Part shown: piece by piece, positions 34,289 through 43,447 of the stretch
Layout: every line of letters starts with the position of its first letter
Numbering within the stretch: the stretch's first letter is position 1
Assembly (NCBI GenBank): GCA_947373155.1
Contig: CANBWO010000006.1
Span: 1-64,000, forward strand
Reading direction: 5' to 3'
From: Microbacteriaceae bacterium
Lineage (GTDB): Bacteria > Actinomycetota > Actinomycetes > Actinomycetales > Microbacteriaceae
Length of the DNA stretch: 64,000 nucleotides
Made by a program: the position numbers and the translations under genes
The notes under the pieces: model-generated
Database searches by the model: none
What the model saw: only the letters and a program-made list of their open reading frames with translations
What the model was told of the DNA's origin: nothing

Positions 34289-35808
34289 CAAATCCTTACG
34301 AGCACGTTTCAGGTAATGTGGCAACCGTGGTGATCAACACCGCTGGTATGACCACCCAAGATGTAGTGAGCGTGGCACGTCTGAATGCCCCGGTTCAGAT
34401 TTCGCAGGAGTCCATAGACGCCATGGCCGCTACTCGAAGCCACATCGAGGCTCTGGCCGCCAGCGAAGTTCCGGTCTACGGTGTTTCCACGGGTTTTGGT
34501 GCCCTGGCTAATCGTCACATCGCACTGAAAGACCGGGTCCAACTTCAGAAGAGCTTGATTCGCTCCCACGCTGCCGGCATGGGTCCGGCGGTAGAGCGCG
34601 AGGTAGTGCGCGCGCTCATGCTACTTCGTCTCAAAACTCTGGCTTCCGGTCGCACCGGCGTTCGTCCGGTGGTGGCGCAGACCATGGCCGCTTTGCTTAA
34701 CGCGGGTATCACGCCTTTTGTTCACGAATATGGTTCCCTTGGTTGCTCGGGAGACCTAGCTCCGCTTTCGCACTGCGCGCTTGTGCTTATGGGCGAGGGT
34801 CGCGCTTTTGGCCCCGATGGCCAAGAACACCCGGTTGCCGAGTTGTTGGCAGCAGCGGGAATCACTCCGGTTGAACTACAAGAAAAAGACGGCCTGGCTC
34901 TTATCAATGGCACCGATGGCATGCTCGGCATGCTGATCTTGGCGCTTGCCGACCTAGACAATCTTCTGGACCAAGGAGACATCATCGCTGCGATGAGCGT
35001 TGAGGGATTGCTTGGAACCGACCAGGTCTTCCGGGCCGAACTTCACAGCCCGCTGAGGCCTCACCCTGGTCAAACCACCAGTGCAGCCAACATGCTAAAC
35101 GCACTCGCCGGCTCGGCAATTGTGGCCAGTCACAAGGTTGGCGACGACCGCGTTCAAGACGCCTATTCGCTGCGGTGTGCGCCTCAGGTTGCCGGTGCGG
35201 TGCGCGATACCGTGGACTACGCCCGATTGGTGGCAACCCGCGAACTTGCCGCCATGATCGACAACCCGGTGGTGCTGCCGAACGGCGAAGTTACCTCGAA
35301 CGGAAACTTTCACGGAGCACCGGTTGCCTACGTGTTGGACTTTCTGGCCATCGCTGCCACCGATCTGGGCTCCATTGCCGAACGCCGCACCGACCGCATG
35401 CTAGACAAGGCTCGCTCCCACGGACTCAACCCATTTTTGGCAGAAGACCCGGGTGTGGATTCGGGCTTGATGATCGCTCAATACACCCAGGCTGGGTTGG
35501 TTTCCGAGAACAAGCGTCTGGCGGTGCCGGCATCGGTGGACAGCATTCCATCAAGTGCCATGCAAGAGGATCACGTGTCTATGGGTTGGCATGCGGCGCG
35601 CAAGCTCCGCAAGGTAGTAGACAACACTCGCCGAATCCTTGCAATTGAATACGTGGCGGCGGCCCGCGCTATCGAGAGCCGTGCACCTCATTTGCCTTCG
35701 CCAATCACCGGTGCCATGGTGGCGCGTTTGCGCAAGCAGGTGCCAGGTATGGGACCAGACCGTTTCTTGGCACCGGAACTAGCCGCAGCCGAGGCACTGC
35801 TTTACTAG
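34285..35808 (+). CDS. hutH: Histidine ammonia-lyase
   Basis: A 507-residue lyase deaminating histidine to urocanate. The electrophilic MIO prosthetic group normally forms from Ala-Ser-Gly; here the tripeptide is Cys154-Ser155-Gly156 in GSLGCSGDLAPLSH, a variant I believe is common in actinobacterial enzymes. GVSTGFG near the N-terminus carries the active-site Tyr. I start at ATG 34285, which has an AAAGGAG site and overlaps the hutI stop by 4 nt, rather than the upstream in-frame start at 34258. Confidence 0.95.
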   Translation: MTNPYEHVSGNVATVVINTAGMTTQDVVSVARLNAPVQISQESIDAMAATRSHIEALAASEVPVYGVSTGFGALANRHIALKDRVQLQKSLIRSHAAGMGPAVEREVVRALMLLRLKTLASGRTGVRPVVAQTMAALLNAGITPFVHEYGSLGCSGDLAPLSHCALVLMGEGRAFGPDGQEHPVAELLAAAGITPVELQEKDGLALINGTDGMLGMLILALADLDNLLDQGDIIAAMSVEGLLGTDQVFRAELHSPLRPHPGQTTSAANMLNALAGSAIVASHKVGDDRVQDAYSLRCAPQVAGAVRDTVDYARLVATRELAAMIDNPVVLPNGEVTSNGNFHGAPVAYVLDFLAIAATDLGSIAERRTDRMLDKARSHGLNPFLAEDPGVDSGLMIAQYTQAGLVSENKRLAVPASVDSIPSSAMQEDHVSMGWHAARKLRKVVDNTRRILAIEYVAAARAIESRAPHLPSPITGAMVARLRKQVPGMGPDRFLAPELAAAEALLY

Positions 35809-35838
35809 GGCTTAGGTTGGCAAACCCGAGGCTTTTGC

Positions 35839-35853
35839 TAAGTTAAACGCATG
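35839..35853 (+). promoter_or_regulatory. Leaderless-type -10 element before small gene
   Basis: TAAGTT at 35839-35844, 6 nt, ATG at 35851. Confidence 0.55.
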
Positions 35854-36108
35854 ACCAACTTTGACCACTTTGTGGCCAGCTTAGAATCCCTAGGTTTCAC
35901 CTTGGAACGCGGAATGTTGGTGGGTGACGGCCACTTTGCTAGCCCATCGCAGATCGGAACGCGATTCAGCACCGCGGTGCAGCAGATCGATACCTATACC
36001 CAAGTCGCGTTTTTCGACGCCGACAAATCCCATCCGGTTCTCGGCACTTCGGAAACCATCGATGGCCCGGAGGGCGCCTACACGGTGACCGCCATCGTGG
36101 CAGAATAG
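35851..36108 (+). CDS. Conserved-looking small protein of unknown function
   Basis: An 85-residue cytoplasmic protein with an N-terminal helix (FDHFVASLESLGFTLERGM) followed by alternating strand-like segments. There is no membrane span or known motif. It lies between hutH and ppiA, with a -10 element at leaderless spacing, and ends 4 bp before ppiA, so the two are likely cotranscribed. I do not recognise the family. Confidence 0.65.
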   Translation: MTNFDHFVASLESLGFTLERGMLVGDGHFASPSQIGTRFSTAVQQIDTYTQVAFFDADKSHPVLGTSETIDGPEGAYTVTAIVAE

Positions 36109-36115
36109 ACGCATG
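36101..36115 (+). promoter_or_regulatory. Leaderless-type -10 element before ppiA
   Basis: CAGAAT at 36101-36106, 6 nt, ATG at 36113; it lies within the end of the preceding small gene. Confidence 0.45.
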
Positions 36116-36649
36116 ACTGCACACACTTCAGTAGCAACCTTGCACACCAACTACGGCGCCATCCGAATCAACTTGTTTGGCCTTCACGCTCCAAAGACCG
36201 TAGCCAACTTTGAGGGCCTAGCCACCGGAACCATCGAGTGGCGCGACCCTCGTACTGGCGAGACCAAGACCAACACCCCGCTTTACAACGGAATCATCTT
36301 CCACCGCATCATTGAGAACTTCATGATTCAGGGTGGAGACCCAACCGGAACCGGAATGGGCGGCCCTGGCTACCAGTTCGGCGACGAACCACACGCCGAA
36401 CTAAAGTTCGACCAGCCTTACAAGCTAGCAATGGCAAACGCTGGTCCTGGCACCAACGGAAGCCAGTTCTTCATCACCACTGCGCCAACCGAGTGGCTTT
36501 GGGGAAAGCACACCATTTTTGGTGAGGTAGCCGATGAGACCAGCAAAAAGGTTGTAGACAAGCTTGGAACCGTAGCCACCGATGGCCGCGACAAGCCACT
36601 TGAGGACGCAATCCTTGAGTCAGTAACAATCGAAGCAGTCGAAGCTTAA
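36113..36649 (+). CDS. ppiA: Peptidyl-prolyl cis-trans isomerase, cyclophilin type
   Basis: A 178-residue cytoplasmic cyclophilin that speeds proline isomerisation in folding proteins. Catalytic-core sequences are IIFHRIIENFMIQGGDPTGTG, PGTNGSQFFITTAP and WLWGKHTIFGEV. There is no signal peptide. It begins the oriC-type block ppiA-rhomboid-crgA-trpG-pkn-pbp-rod-pstP-fha, the same order as in Mycobacterium with a rhomboid gene inserted. Confidence 0.95.
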   Translation: MTAHTSVATLHTNYGAIRINLFGLHAPKTVANFEGLATGTIEWRDPRTGETKTNTPLYNGIIFHRIIENFMIQGGDPTGTGMGGPGYQFGDEPHAELKFDQPYKLAMANAGPGTNGSQFFITTAPTEWLWGKHTIFGEVADETSKKVVDKLGTVATDGRDKPLEDAILESVTIEAVEA

Positions 36650-36685
36650 TTCGACACCCGAAAAACTAACGAAACCGCGGTCTCC

Positions 36686-37507
36686 ATGTTCTGCTATCGG
36701 CACCCGGATCGTGCTGCTTATGTGCGCTGTCAGCGCTGCGAGCGGTACATCTGCCCCGAATGTCAGACGGAGGCCGCGGTTGGTTTTTTATGCCCCGATG
36801 ACGCCGGCATCAGCCGTTTTCAGCAGGTGGCTGCACCACTGACCCCCGCTCCGGTTCAGCGCCTCCTGCGTTCCAATAAACCGGTTGTCACCTACGCCAT
36901 CATGGCTGTTTGTGCATTGGTATGGGGTCTGCAACTACTTCTGGGCGACCAGTTCACATATTTGGGAATCTATACCCCATACGCCACCACGGTAGAACCT
37001 TGGCGCATGATCACCTCGGCGTTCCTGCACTCTCCCAATTCGCCCGTGCACATTCTGTTCAACATGTACATGCTGTGGGTCTTTGGCCGCGAGTTAGAGC
37101 AACTGCTTGGGCGCGGCAAGTTCATAGCACTTTATCTGATCTCGGCTTTTGGCGGTTCGGTTTCTGTGCTGCTTCTGGCTTCGCCGGGCACGTACGTTTA
37201 CGGTGCATCGGGAGCAATTTACGGTCTGATGGGCGCTTACTTTGTAGTGTTGCGATCCCTGGGGGCTAACTCGCGGAGCCTGGTTGGAACCATTGCCATA
37301 AACCTAGTTTTTAGCTTCATGATTCAGGGCGTCAGCTGGCAAGCGCACGTTGGCGGTCTTATTTCTGGTGCCGCGGTGGCTTGGGTTTACAGTCGCACGC
37401 GCGGTCAGGCAGATGCGCGCAAACGAGTGACGCAAGTTTTGATGGTGGTAGGCGCGCTAATTGTCATTACCGCATTAGGCGTTGTGCGCCTGGGGTTGGG
37501 TCTTTAG
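36686..37507 (+). CDS. Rhomboid family intramembrane serine protease with N-terminal zinc finger
   Basis: A 273-residue membrane protease. Residues 1-38 hold a B-box-like zinc finger (C-x2-H...C-x2-C...C-x2-C...C pattern from CYRHPD to FLCPDD). Six or so helices follow, with the catalytic Ser in GASGAIYGLMGAYF and the catalytic His in WQAHVGGLISG; HILFNMYMLWVFG is the usual loop. Such proteins cut membrane substrates within the bilayer. The substrate is not known. The stop is 6 bp from the convergent crgA. Confidence 0.92.
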   Translation: MFCYRHPDRAAYVRCQRCERYICPECQTEAAVGFLCPDDAGISRFQQVAAPLTPAPVQRLLRSNKPVVTYAIMAVCALVWGLQLLLGDQFTYLGIYTPYATTVEPWRMITSAFLHSPNSPVHILFNMYMLWVFGRELEQLLGRGKFIALYLISAFGGSVSVLLLASPGTYVYGASGAIYGLMGAYFVVLRSLGANSRSLVGTIAINLVFSFMIQGVSWQAHVGGLISGAAVAWVYSRTRGQADARKRVTQVLMVVGALIVITALGVVRLGLGL

Positions 37508-37513
37508 AAAGCT

Positions 37514-37786
37514 TTACTTCCAGCGAGTGGTCATGATGAAGCCCACCATGGCGATTCCGAAGCCCACAGCAATATTCCAGTTCTCAATGTTGAACGGAGT
37601 ACCTGAGCCCAGTGGGAACTGGGCGCTGCTCACGTAGTAAACAATGATCCAGATCAGACCAAGCACCAAGAAACTCAGCATCACCGGCGCATACCACGAC
37701 GGGTTCGGCTGGTCTGCGTTCTTGCTGGCCACATCTTTGGTGGTGGCTGGCTTGTTGGTCTTCTTGCGCGAGCTGGATTCAGGCAT
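37514..37786 (-). CDS. crgA: Cell division protein CrgA
   Basis: A 90-residue protein with a basic cytoplasmic N-terminus (SSRKKTNKP), then two transmembrane helices (about 32-52 and 68-88) joined by a short outside loop, the standard CrgA plan. CrgA helps recruit FtsI-type synthases to the septum and coordinates growth in Actinobacteria. The gene is divergent from the amidotransferase gene. TAGAAT lies 6 nt before the ATG. Confidence 0.9.
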   Translation of the reverse strand: MPESSSRKKTNKPATTKDVASKNADQPNPSWYAPVMLSFLVLGLIWIIVYYVSSAQFPLGSGTPFNIENWNIAVGFGIAMVGFIMTTRWK

Positions 37787-37798
37787 GGGGATATTCTA
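37784..37798 (-). promoter_or_regulatory. Leaderless-type -10 element before crgA
   Basis: Minus strand TAGAAT (37798-37793), 6 nt, ATG at 37786. Confidence 0.6.
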
Positions 37799-37844
37799 TA
37801 GGCAAGAACGCGCCTAGCCCTTATGGGGATAGGCTTTAAGGGCT

Positions 37845-38519
37845 ATGACCAAGATTCTTGTGCTCGATAACTACGACTCGTTCGTTTATACCCTCAATGG
37901 GTACCTTCAGCAATTGGGTGCGCAAACCCAAGTGTTGCGCAACGATGTGGTGTCAGAGGACCAGTTGCCACAACTCTTGAGCCAGTACGACGCGGTGTTG
38001 TTATCGCCTGGTCCGGGTACCCCAGCCGAAGCCGGCCTTTCGATTCCGGTGGTCAAGTTGGCTCTGCAAACCGGCATGTCTATCTTTGGCGTTTGCCTGG
38101 GTCATCAGGCGATTGCCGAGGCAATGGGTGCAACTGTAACCAGCGCACAAGAACTGATGCACGGCAAAACTAGCTTGGTCAGCCACGATGACTCGTTGGT
38201 TTACCGCGATGTCCCTCAGCCTTTCACCGCCACCCGGTATCACTCGTTGGCCGTGGTGGATTCCACTGTGCCAGCCGAACTTGTGGTCACTAGCCGCACA
38301 GTTGCCAACCCCGATGGCCTCGATGGCCACGCCGCCAGTGCCGGGGGAGTAATCATGGGTTTGCAGCACCGAACCCTGCCAATCTATGGAGTGCAGTTTC
38401 ACCCGGAGTCTGTTCTAACTCAGGGTGGATACCAAATGCTTGGTAACTGGCTAGAGAGCATTGGCCTTGCGGGCGCAGCCGCAAAGGCAAAGGGCCTAAG
38501 CCCTCTGGTTCGTTTCTAA
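37845..38519 (+). CDS. pabA: Aminodeoxychorismate/anthranilate synthase glutamine amidotransferase
   Basis: A 224-residue class I amidotransferase giving ammonia to a chorismate-using partner. The nucleophilic Cys is in FGVCLGHQAI and the His-Glu pair in GVQFHPESVLT; the start LVLDNYDSFVYTL is the oxyanion-side signature. At this chromosomal position Actinobacteria carry a gene called trpG or pabA, so it may serve folate, tryptophan or both. The chorismate-binding subunit is not in the window. TAGGCT lies 9 nt before the ATG. Confidence 0.9.
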   Translation: MTKILVLDNYDSFVYTLNGYLQQLGAQTQVLRNDVVSEDQLPQLLSQYDAVLLSPGPGTPAEAGLSIPVVKLALQTGMSIFGVCLGHQAIAEAMGATVTSAQELMHGKTSLVSHDDSLVYRDVPQPFTATRYHSLAVVDSTVPAELVVTSRTVANPDGLDGHAASAGGVIMGLQHRTLPIYGVQFHPESVLTQGGYQMLGNWLESIGLAGAAAKAKGLSPLVRF

Positions 38520-38520
38520 C

Positions 38521-38567
38521 TTAAATAGAAAATGCCCGCCAATATTCGGCGGGCATTTTCTATTTAA
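38521..38567. terminator. Bidirectional terminator between pabA and pknB
   Basis: A perfect 20-bp stem with a 7-nt loop. The core GCCCGCC/GGCGGGC is flanked by A-rich 5' and T-rich 3' arms on both strands (ending GCATTTTCTATTT). It can stop transcription from both convergent genes. Confidence 0.9.
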
Positions 38568-38570
38568 GCC

Positions 38571-40616
38571 TTAAGGGTTACAGGCCACTGTCAAAATAAT
38601 GGTCGAACCCTGAGCCGTTAGTCCGGGCTGAATTGACTGATCCAGAATCACTGTGCCCAGGGTTCCGGTACAGGCTGTTGCGCTTTGTACCACTGGGGTT
38701 AGCTGCACGTCTGGAGCCGATAGCTTGGCTAGCGCCGCCACCTGATCTAGGTTTCGCACATCTGGCACCAGAACCTGGCCGTTACTCACCGTTAGGTTCA
38801 CCACGGTTCCCGCGGCAACCTTGGCTCCAACTACCTGATCGGTAGCAATCACCTGACCCAACGGGATGGTTGCGCTGTTGCTGGTGATGATGTTTCCCAA
38901 GGTTAACTTGGCATTGGTAAGAGCGGTGGCAGCGGCTTCTTCGGTGAGCCCGGTTAGATCCGGAACCACAACTTGCCCCTTGCCCGAGGAAACATAAACG
39001 GTGATCAGCTGGTGCTCGCCAACCTTGGTTCCCGCAATCGGGTCGGTGCTGATAATGGTGTCAATGGGAACCACATCGCTGGCTTGGTAAACCTTTGTGA
39101 CAGCAAGTTTTTGTGCGGTCAGAGTGTTGTAGCCATCGGTGTAGGTCTGGTTTACCACGTTGGCAACTGCAATACCGCCGCTGGTTGGGTTCACCTGAAT
39201 GGTTGGGAGCGCACCCAGCGAGAGGAACCAAATCAGCAGGCCAACCACAACCACGGTTAGACCACTACCCACGCTCCACAGCACCTTAGGCGAAGGGGCC
39301 GAGGCGTTGCGTCTTGGGCGCACGATACTCTGGCTTGTGGTGAGGGTGTTAACAGCTTGACTCTGAGTGGTAACCGGTTCTTCGAGTCCAAGTGCTGCAA
39401 AAGGATTGGTGACCAACGAGGTTTCGGCTCTGTCAATTGAACCGGCCGACTGCATGACAGGAGCCTTGAGTTGGGTTGTTGGGTCGTCGTTGACGTACTC
39501 AACCTGTGCCGGCGCAATGTCTTGCACGCCGGTGAATTGCTCAAAAATTTGTGGGGTGCTGTCCACCGGAATGGTTGGAGCCTGCTCGCTGGCAGGCGGG
39601 GTAATAACCTGGGTGGCTTCGTCTGCAAAGGCCGGCTGCTCGCCTCTAAGCAGTGCCTCAAAATCCAAGTCGACGGGTGCCTGTGGCTCAACCATTGCGT
39701 TCAAAGTGGTGGGGGTTCCGGCTTCTGGAAGACCGGTGGTTCGGTACTGGCTAGAACCCGTTGCTGCCGAGTAAGCCGCACGCAGGTGTTCCTTGAATTC
39801 ATCGGCAGTCTGGAATCGATCATTTCGGTCTTTGGCCAACGACTGCAAAACTACCGCGTCTAGTTCCCGTGAAATCTGTGGGTTGTGCTCCGAAGGCGGG
39901 GTCACGGCCTCGGATACGTGCTGATAGGCAACGGAAACTGCGGTTTCACCACGGAACGGCGGGCGTCCGGCAAGCATTTCGTATAGCAGCACGCCGGTTG
40001 AGTACAGGTCGGTGCGGCCGTCTACGGTTTCGCCGCGAGCCTGCTCCGGGCTAAAGTACTGCGCGGTTCCTTGAATGCCAACCGAGTGGGCCTGAGTGCT
40101 GGAGGAATCCGACATGGCTCTAGCGATGCCAAAGTCCATGACCTTCACTGCCCCGGCCTCAGTGATCATGATGTTGGCGCTCTTGATATCGCGGTGAATG
40201 ATTCCCGAGCGGTGCGAAGTAGAAAGTGCGGTGAGAACCCCATCGGTGTATTCAAGGGCTTCTTCAATGGTGAGGCGGCGCTTGTGCAGCAGGTCGCGCA
40301 GCACCACGCCCTTTACAAATTCCATGACAATGTATGGGCGGCGAATCTTGTTGCCGTTGTAGTCCACGCCCTCTTCTTCGCCGGCGTCGTAGATCCGCAC
40401 GATAGTTGGGTGTGCCATTCGGGCCGATGACTGAGCCTCTTGACGGAAACGAGCCTCAAAGTTTGGGTCGTTGGCCAGGTCGCTCTTGAGCAGCTTGATT
40501 GCCACGATACGTCCCAGTCGGGTGTCGACACCCTCATAGACGTCCGCCATACCGCCGCGGCCAATTAGGTTTCCCAATTGGTAGCGTCCGGCAATCATGC
40601 GCTGGTTCTCGGTCAA
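38571..40616 (-). CDS. pknB: Serine/threonine protein kinase PknB with PASTA domains
   Basis: A 681-residue transmembrane kinase that senses peptidoglycan fragments and controls growth and division. The kinase domain (about 8-275) has GRGGMADVY, VAIKLLK, HRDIKSANIMI, DFGIARA and YFSPEQARGE. A long disordered juxtamembrane part follows (about 285-440), then one helix near 450-470, then three extracellular PASTA repeats. The start is TTG 40616 behind a GGAG site at 5 nt; the Met at residue 7 is the alternative. A possible own promoter (TAGACT at 40649-40644) lies in the 42-bp gap after pknA. Confidence 0.93.
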   Translation of the reverse strand: MTENQRMIAGRYQLGNLIGRGGMADVYEGVDTRLGRIVAIKLLKSDLANDPNFEARFRQEAQSSARMAHPTIVRIYDAGEEEGVDYNGNKIRRPYIVMEFVKGVVLRDLLHKRRLTIEEALEYTDGVLTALSTSHRSGIIHRDIKSANIMITEAGAVKVMDFGIARAMSDSSSTQAHSVGIQGTAQYFSPEQARGETVDGRTDLYSTGVLLYEMLAGRPPFRGETAVSVAYQHVSEAVTPPSEHNPQISRELDAVVLQSLAKDRNDRFQTADEFKEHLRAAYSAATGSSQYRTTGLPEAGTPTTLNAMVEPQAPVDLDFEALLRGEQPAFADEATQVITPPASEQAPTIPVDSTPQIFEQFTGVQDIAPAQVEYVNDDPTTQLKAPVMQSAGSIDRAETSLVTNPFAALGLEEPVTTQSQAVNTLTTSQSIVRPRRNASAPSPKVLWSVGSGLTVVVVGLLIWFLSLGALPTIQVNPTSGGIAVANVVNQTYTDGYNTLTAQKLAVTKVYQASDVVPIDTIISTDPIAGTKVGEHQLITVYVSSGKGQVVVPDLTGLTEEAAATALTNAKLTLGNIITSNSATIPLGQVIATDQVVGAKVAAGTVVNLTVSNGQVLVPDVRNLDQVAALAKLSAPDVQLTPVVQSATACTGTLGTVILDQSIQPGLTAQGSTIILTVACNP

Positions 40617-40643
40617 TTTAACTCCGCTGTCTTTGGTGTCTAA

Positions 40644-40649
40644 AGTCTA
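40644..40649 (-). promoter_or_regulatory. Possible internal promoter before pknB
   Basis: TAGACT on the minus strand in the only gap of the fhaA-pknB cluster larger than 10 bp; it would give a leader of about 20 nt containing the GGAG ribosome site. Confidence 0.35.
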
Positions 40650-40658
40650 ACTTTGCAA

Positions 40659-42005
40659 CTACTGGCTTGGCGTTGGGCTGGGGTCCATTTGTTGAACGTA
40701 GTACGTCAAAGTAACAATCGTGCCCAATGGCAAGTTGCCCAGCGGGTCTGCGTTGTAAACCGTCATCAGCCTTGGGTCTCCCGCAGGAACCGCGATTCCA
40801 GCCTGGGTGTTTGCCACCAAGCCCAGGGCGTTTACCTTGCTGGCGGCAACATTTACATCCAGGGTGATTATGTCCTGAGTGGTAATCACTGCCGTTCCCG
40901 TGGTCTCGGTTGGGCTGGCGCTGCTACTTGGCGTTGTGCTCTGCGATGGGCTAGCCGAGGCCGTATCAGATGGGCTAGGGCTGGTGGTTGGCGCAGTGCG
41001 ATTAGACCCTACGATCAGGGCCACGACCAGGCTGATTGCAGTGATCGACAACAAAATGATGATCGCAATCCAGGGCCAAACGGTAGGAGGCTTTGGATTC
41101 TGACTCGTGCTTGTGTCCATCAATGTGGTGTCATCGCTGTAAACCCGAACATTCGGCAGCACGGTGGTTCCGGTGCCGCGGTGTCTTGGGTTTGCCATGA
41201 GTGCCTCGGCTGCAATGGCCAGGGTCAACGCGTTTGCCGGTCTTTGGAAAGGCTTCTTGGCAAGGCACTTCAGAATCAGCGCCTGGATCTTTGGGTCCAC
41301 GGTGTCGGGCATTGGTGGTGGGGCATCGTTGATCTGCGCCATAGCGATGTCCATCTGGCTGGTGCCATTGAACGGCCGCTTGCCGCAGAGCGCCTCGTAG
41401 GCAACGATTCCCAGAGCGTAAATATCGGTGGCGCCGGTGGGTGGCTTGCCGGTGGCTTGTTCGGGTGCCAGGTACTGCACGGTGCCCATGACCTGGCCGG
41501 TGGCGGTGAGGGAAACCTGGTCGGCTACTCGAGCGATACCAAAATCCGTGATCTTTACCTGGTGGTCCGGGGTTATAAGCAGGTTTCCAGGCTTTATGTC
41601 GCGGTGCACCATGCCCGATTCGTGGGCAGCTTGCAACGCCCGGGCGGTCTGGGCAACGATATCCAAAACGCGCTCGCCGCTAAGTGACTTTTCGCGTTCC
41701 AAAATCTTGGCAAGCGATTCACCCGGCACCAATTCCATCACCAGGTACGCGCTTCCGGCATCTTCTCCGTAGTCAAATACGTTGGCAATGCCTTCGTGGT
41801 TCACCATGGCGGCTAGGCGAGCCTCGGTCCTGAATCGCTCCAGGAACCCCGGGTCTCCCATGTACTCCTGCTTGAGAATCTTGATTGCTACCGAGCGCAG
41901 AATGATTTCGTCGTGCGCTTGCCAAACCTCGCCCATGCCACCGGTGGCGATCAGGCTTTCTAGTTTGTAGCGTCCCCCAAAGACGTTTCCGATTTCTGGT
42001 TTCAT
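40659..42005 (-). CDS. pknA: Serine/threonine protein kinase PknA
   Basis: A 448-residue transmembrane kinase. The kinase domain (about 11-270) shows [39 protein letters not shown] and YLAPEQATG. One helix near 305-327 ([24 protein letters not shown]) follows, then a Ser/Thr/Pro-rich stretch and one PASTA-like domain (about 365-435). An extracellular PASTA-like tail on the PknA partner is more elaborate than the mycobacterial protein. The ATG overlaps the pbpA stop (ATGA). Confidence 0.92.
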   Translation of the reverse strand: MKPEIGNVFGGRYKLESLIATGGMGEVWQAHDEIILRSVAIKILKQEYMGDPGFLERFRTEARLAAMVNHEGIANVFDYGEDAGSAYLVMELVPGESLAKILEREKSLSGERVLDIVAQTARALQAAHESGMVHRDIKPGNLLITPDHQVKITDFGIARVADQVSLTATGQVMGTVQYLAPEQATGKPPTGATDIYALGIVAYEALCGKRPFNGTSQMDIAMAQINDAPPPMPDTVDPKIQALILKCLAKKPFQRPANALTLAIAAEALMANPRHRGTGTTVLPNVRVYSDDTTLMDTSTSQNPKPPTVWPWIAIIILLSITAISLVVALIVGSNRTAPTTSPSPSDTASASPSQSTTPSSSASPTETTGTAVITTQDIITLDVNVAASKVNALGLVANTQAGIAVPAGDPRLMTVYNADPLGNLPLGTIVTLTYYVQQMDPSPTPSQ

Positions 42006-43447
42006 TTGTTCAGTACCGCCCGCATCACTTTTCTGGCAACCGGAGCAGCTAACAGATTTCCGAATCCGCGCTGACCCATGCCTCCCCCGTCTTCAATCAC
42101 AACTGCCACGGCAACCTTTGGGTTGTTCGCTGGCGCAAAGCCGGTGAACCAAAGGGTGTAAGGCGAAGAACCGCCGTTTTGGGCGGTTCCAGTTTTACCC
42201 GCAACTACAACGCCCGGAATCTGTCCGTTGGAACTGACACCGTTTTGAACAGCACCAATCATCATTTGTTTCACAAGTTTTGCCGTGTCGCTGGATACCG
42301 GCTGGGCTAGAACCTGAGGGCTTGGCTGATCCAAAATCGAGAGGTTAGAAGACTGCACGTAAGACACCAAGTTTGGTTTCATCATCACGCCGCCATTGGC
42401 AATGGCTGCGCTCACCATGGCAATCTGTAGCGGAGTCACGCGGTCATCGAACTGACCAAAGGCGCTCAGGCCGGTCTGCGAATCATCCATGTTGCTTGGA
42501 TAAATGCTTGGGGTCACGGTTAGTGGAATCTTGAGCGCCTTACCAAAGCCAAACAGCTCGGCCTGGGCACGAATCTTGTCCTGCCCCAGAGCGATGCCCA
42601 GTTGGGCAAATGGAATGTTGCAAGACAGTCGAAGTGCATCCGCGATTGAAACCCTGGCTGCTCCACCGCACTTGCCTTCACCCGAGTTGTAAATAAAGGT
42701 CTTGGTGCCGGGCAGTTGGAATTTGCTCGGGTTCGGGAACGTGTCGGTGGGTTTGTAGCCATTTGCCATGGCAGCCGAGGCAACAATCACCTTGAAGACC
42801 GACCCGGGCGCGTAAAGCGTGCCGCTGATGGCTCGGTTGATTAGCGGCTGGTTCACGTCGGCCAGCAACTTGGCATAAGCCGTTTGCGCCGCGGAACTGT
42901 GTGCGGCCAACGGGTTTGGGTCGAACGCAGGCTTAGAGACCATGGCCAAAATTTTGCCGGTGGATGGCTCAATGGCCACAACCGCACCCTTTAGTTTGCC
43001 CAGCGCATCCCAGGCGGCTTTCTGGATCTTGGGCTGAATTGTTAGCTCAACCGATGCACCCGAGACCGGGTTACCAGATAACAGCGCATTCACCTGTTCA
43101 AAGAACTGCGATGAATTCTTGCCGCTCAGGTAAGAGTTCATTGTCTGCTCGATGCCCGTGGCACCTTGATAGTTGCTGTAAAAACCGGTAACCCCCGCGT
43201 ACATAGGGTCTGAGAAAACCCGACGGAAGTGGTACTGATCCGCGCTAGGCAAAGACTGCACAATCGGCATGCCGGCAACCAGCACCGCACCACGCTTGGT
43301 TTTGTAGCTGTCGTAGAGCGTGCGCACATTGCGTTGGTCGCTGTTTAGGGTGTCTGCAAAGCCAAATTGAATCAGCGATGAAGCCACGAACAAGCTGGCA
43401 AACATGGCCATCACCACAGCGGAAATGCGCTTCAGTTCGCGGTTCAA
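42002..43447 (-). CDS. pbpA: Penicillin-binding protein A (class B transpeptidase)
   Basis: A 481-residue membrane-anchored transpeptidase of the PBPA group. One N-terminal helix (about 7-30) is followed by a short non-catalytic region and the transpeptidase domain with motifs SVFK ([13 protein letters not shown]), S-C-N ([13 protein letters not shown]) and KTGTAQ. It crosslinks peptidoglycan with its RodA/FtsW partner encoded next to it. It begins with TTG overlapping the rodA stop (TTGA), so it is translationally coupled and probably lowly expressed. Confidence 0.93.
   Translation of the reverse strand: MNRELKRISAVVMAMFASLFVASSLIQFGFADTLNSDQRNVRTLYDSYKTKRGAVLVAGMPIVQSLPSADQYHFRRVFSDPMYAGVTGFYSNYQGATGIEQTMNSYLSGKNSSQFFEQVNALLSGNPVSGASVELTIQPKIQKAAWDALGKLKGAVVAIEPSTGKILAMVSKPAFDPNPLAAHSSAAQTAYAKLLADVNQPLINRAISGTLYAPGSVFKVIVASAAMANGYKPTDTFPNPSKFQLPGTKTFIYNSGEGKCGGAARVSIADALRLSCNIPFAQLGIALGQDKIRAQAELFGFGKALKIPLTVTPSIYPSNMDDSQTGLSAFGQFDDRVTPLQIAMVSAAIANGGVMMKPNLVSYVQSSNLSILDQPSPQVLAQPVSSDTAKLVKQMMIGAVQNGVSSNGQIPGVVVAGKTGTAQNGGSSPYTLWFTGFAPANNPKVAVAVVIEDGGGMGQRGFGNLLAAPVARKVMRAVLNK

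Noticed and set aside
40653..41687. A 344-codon plus-strand open frame opposite pknA
   Set aside because: It is antisense to an intact kinase and its product is low in recognisable structure; it is a shadow frame.
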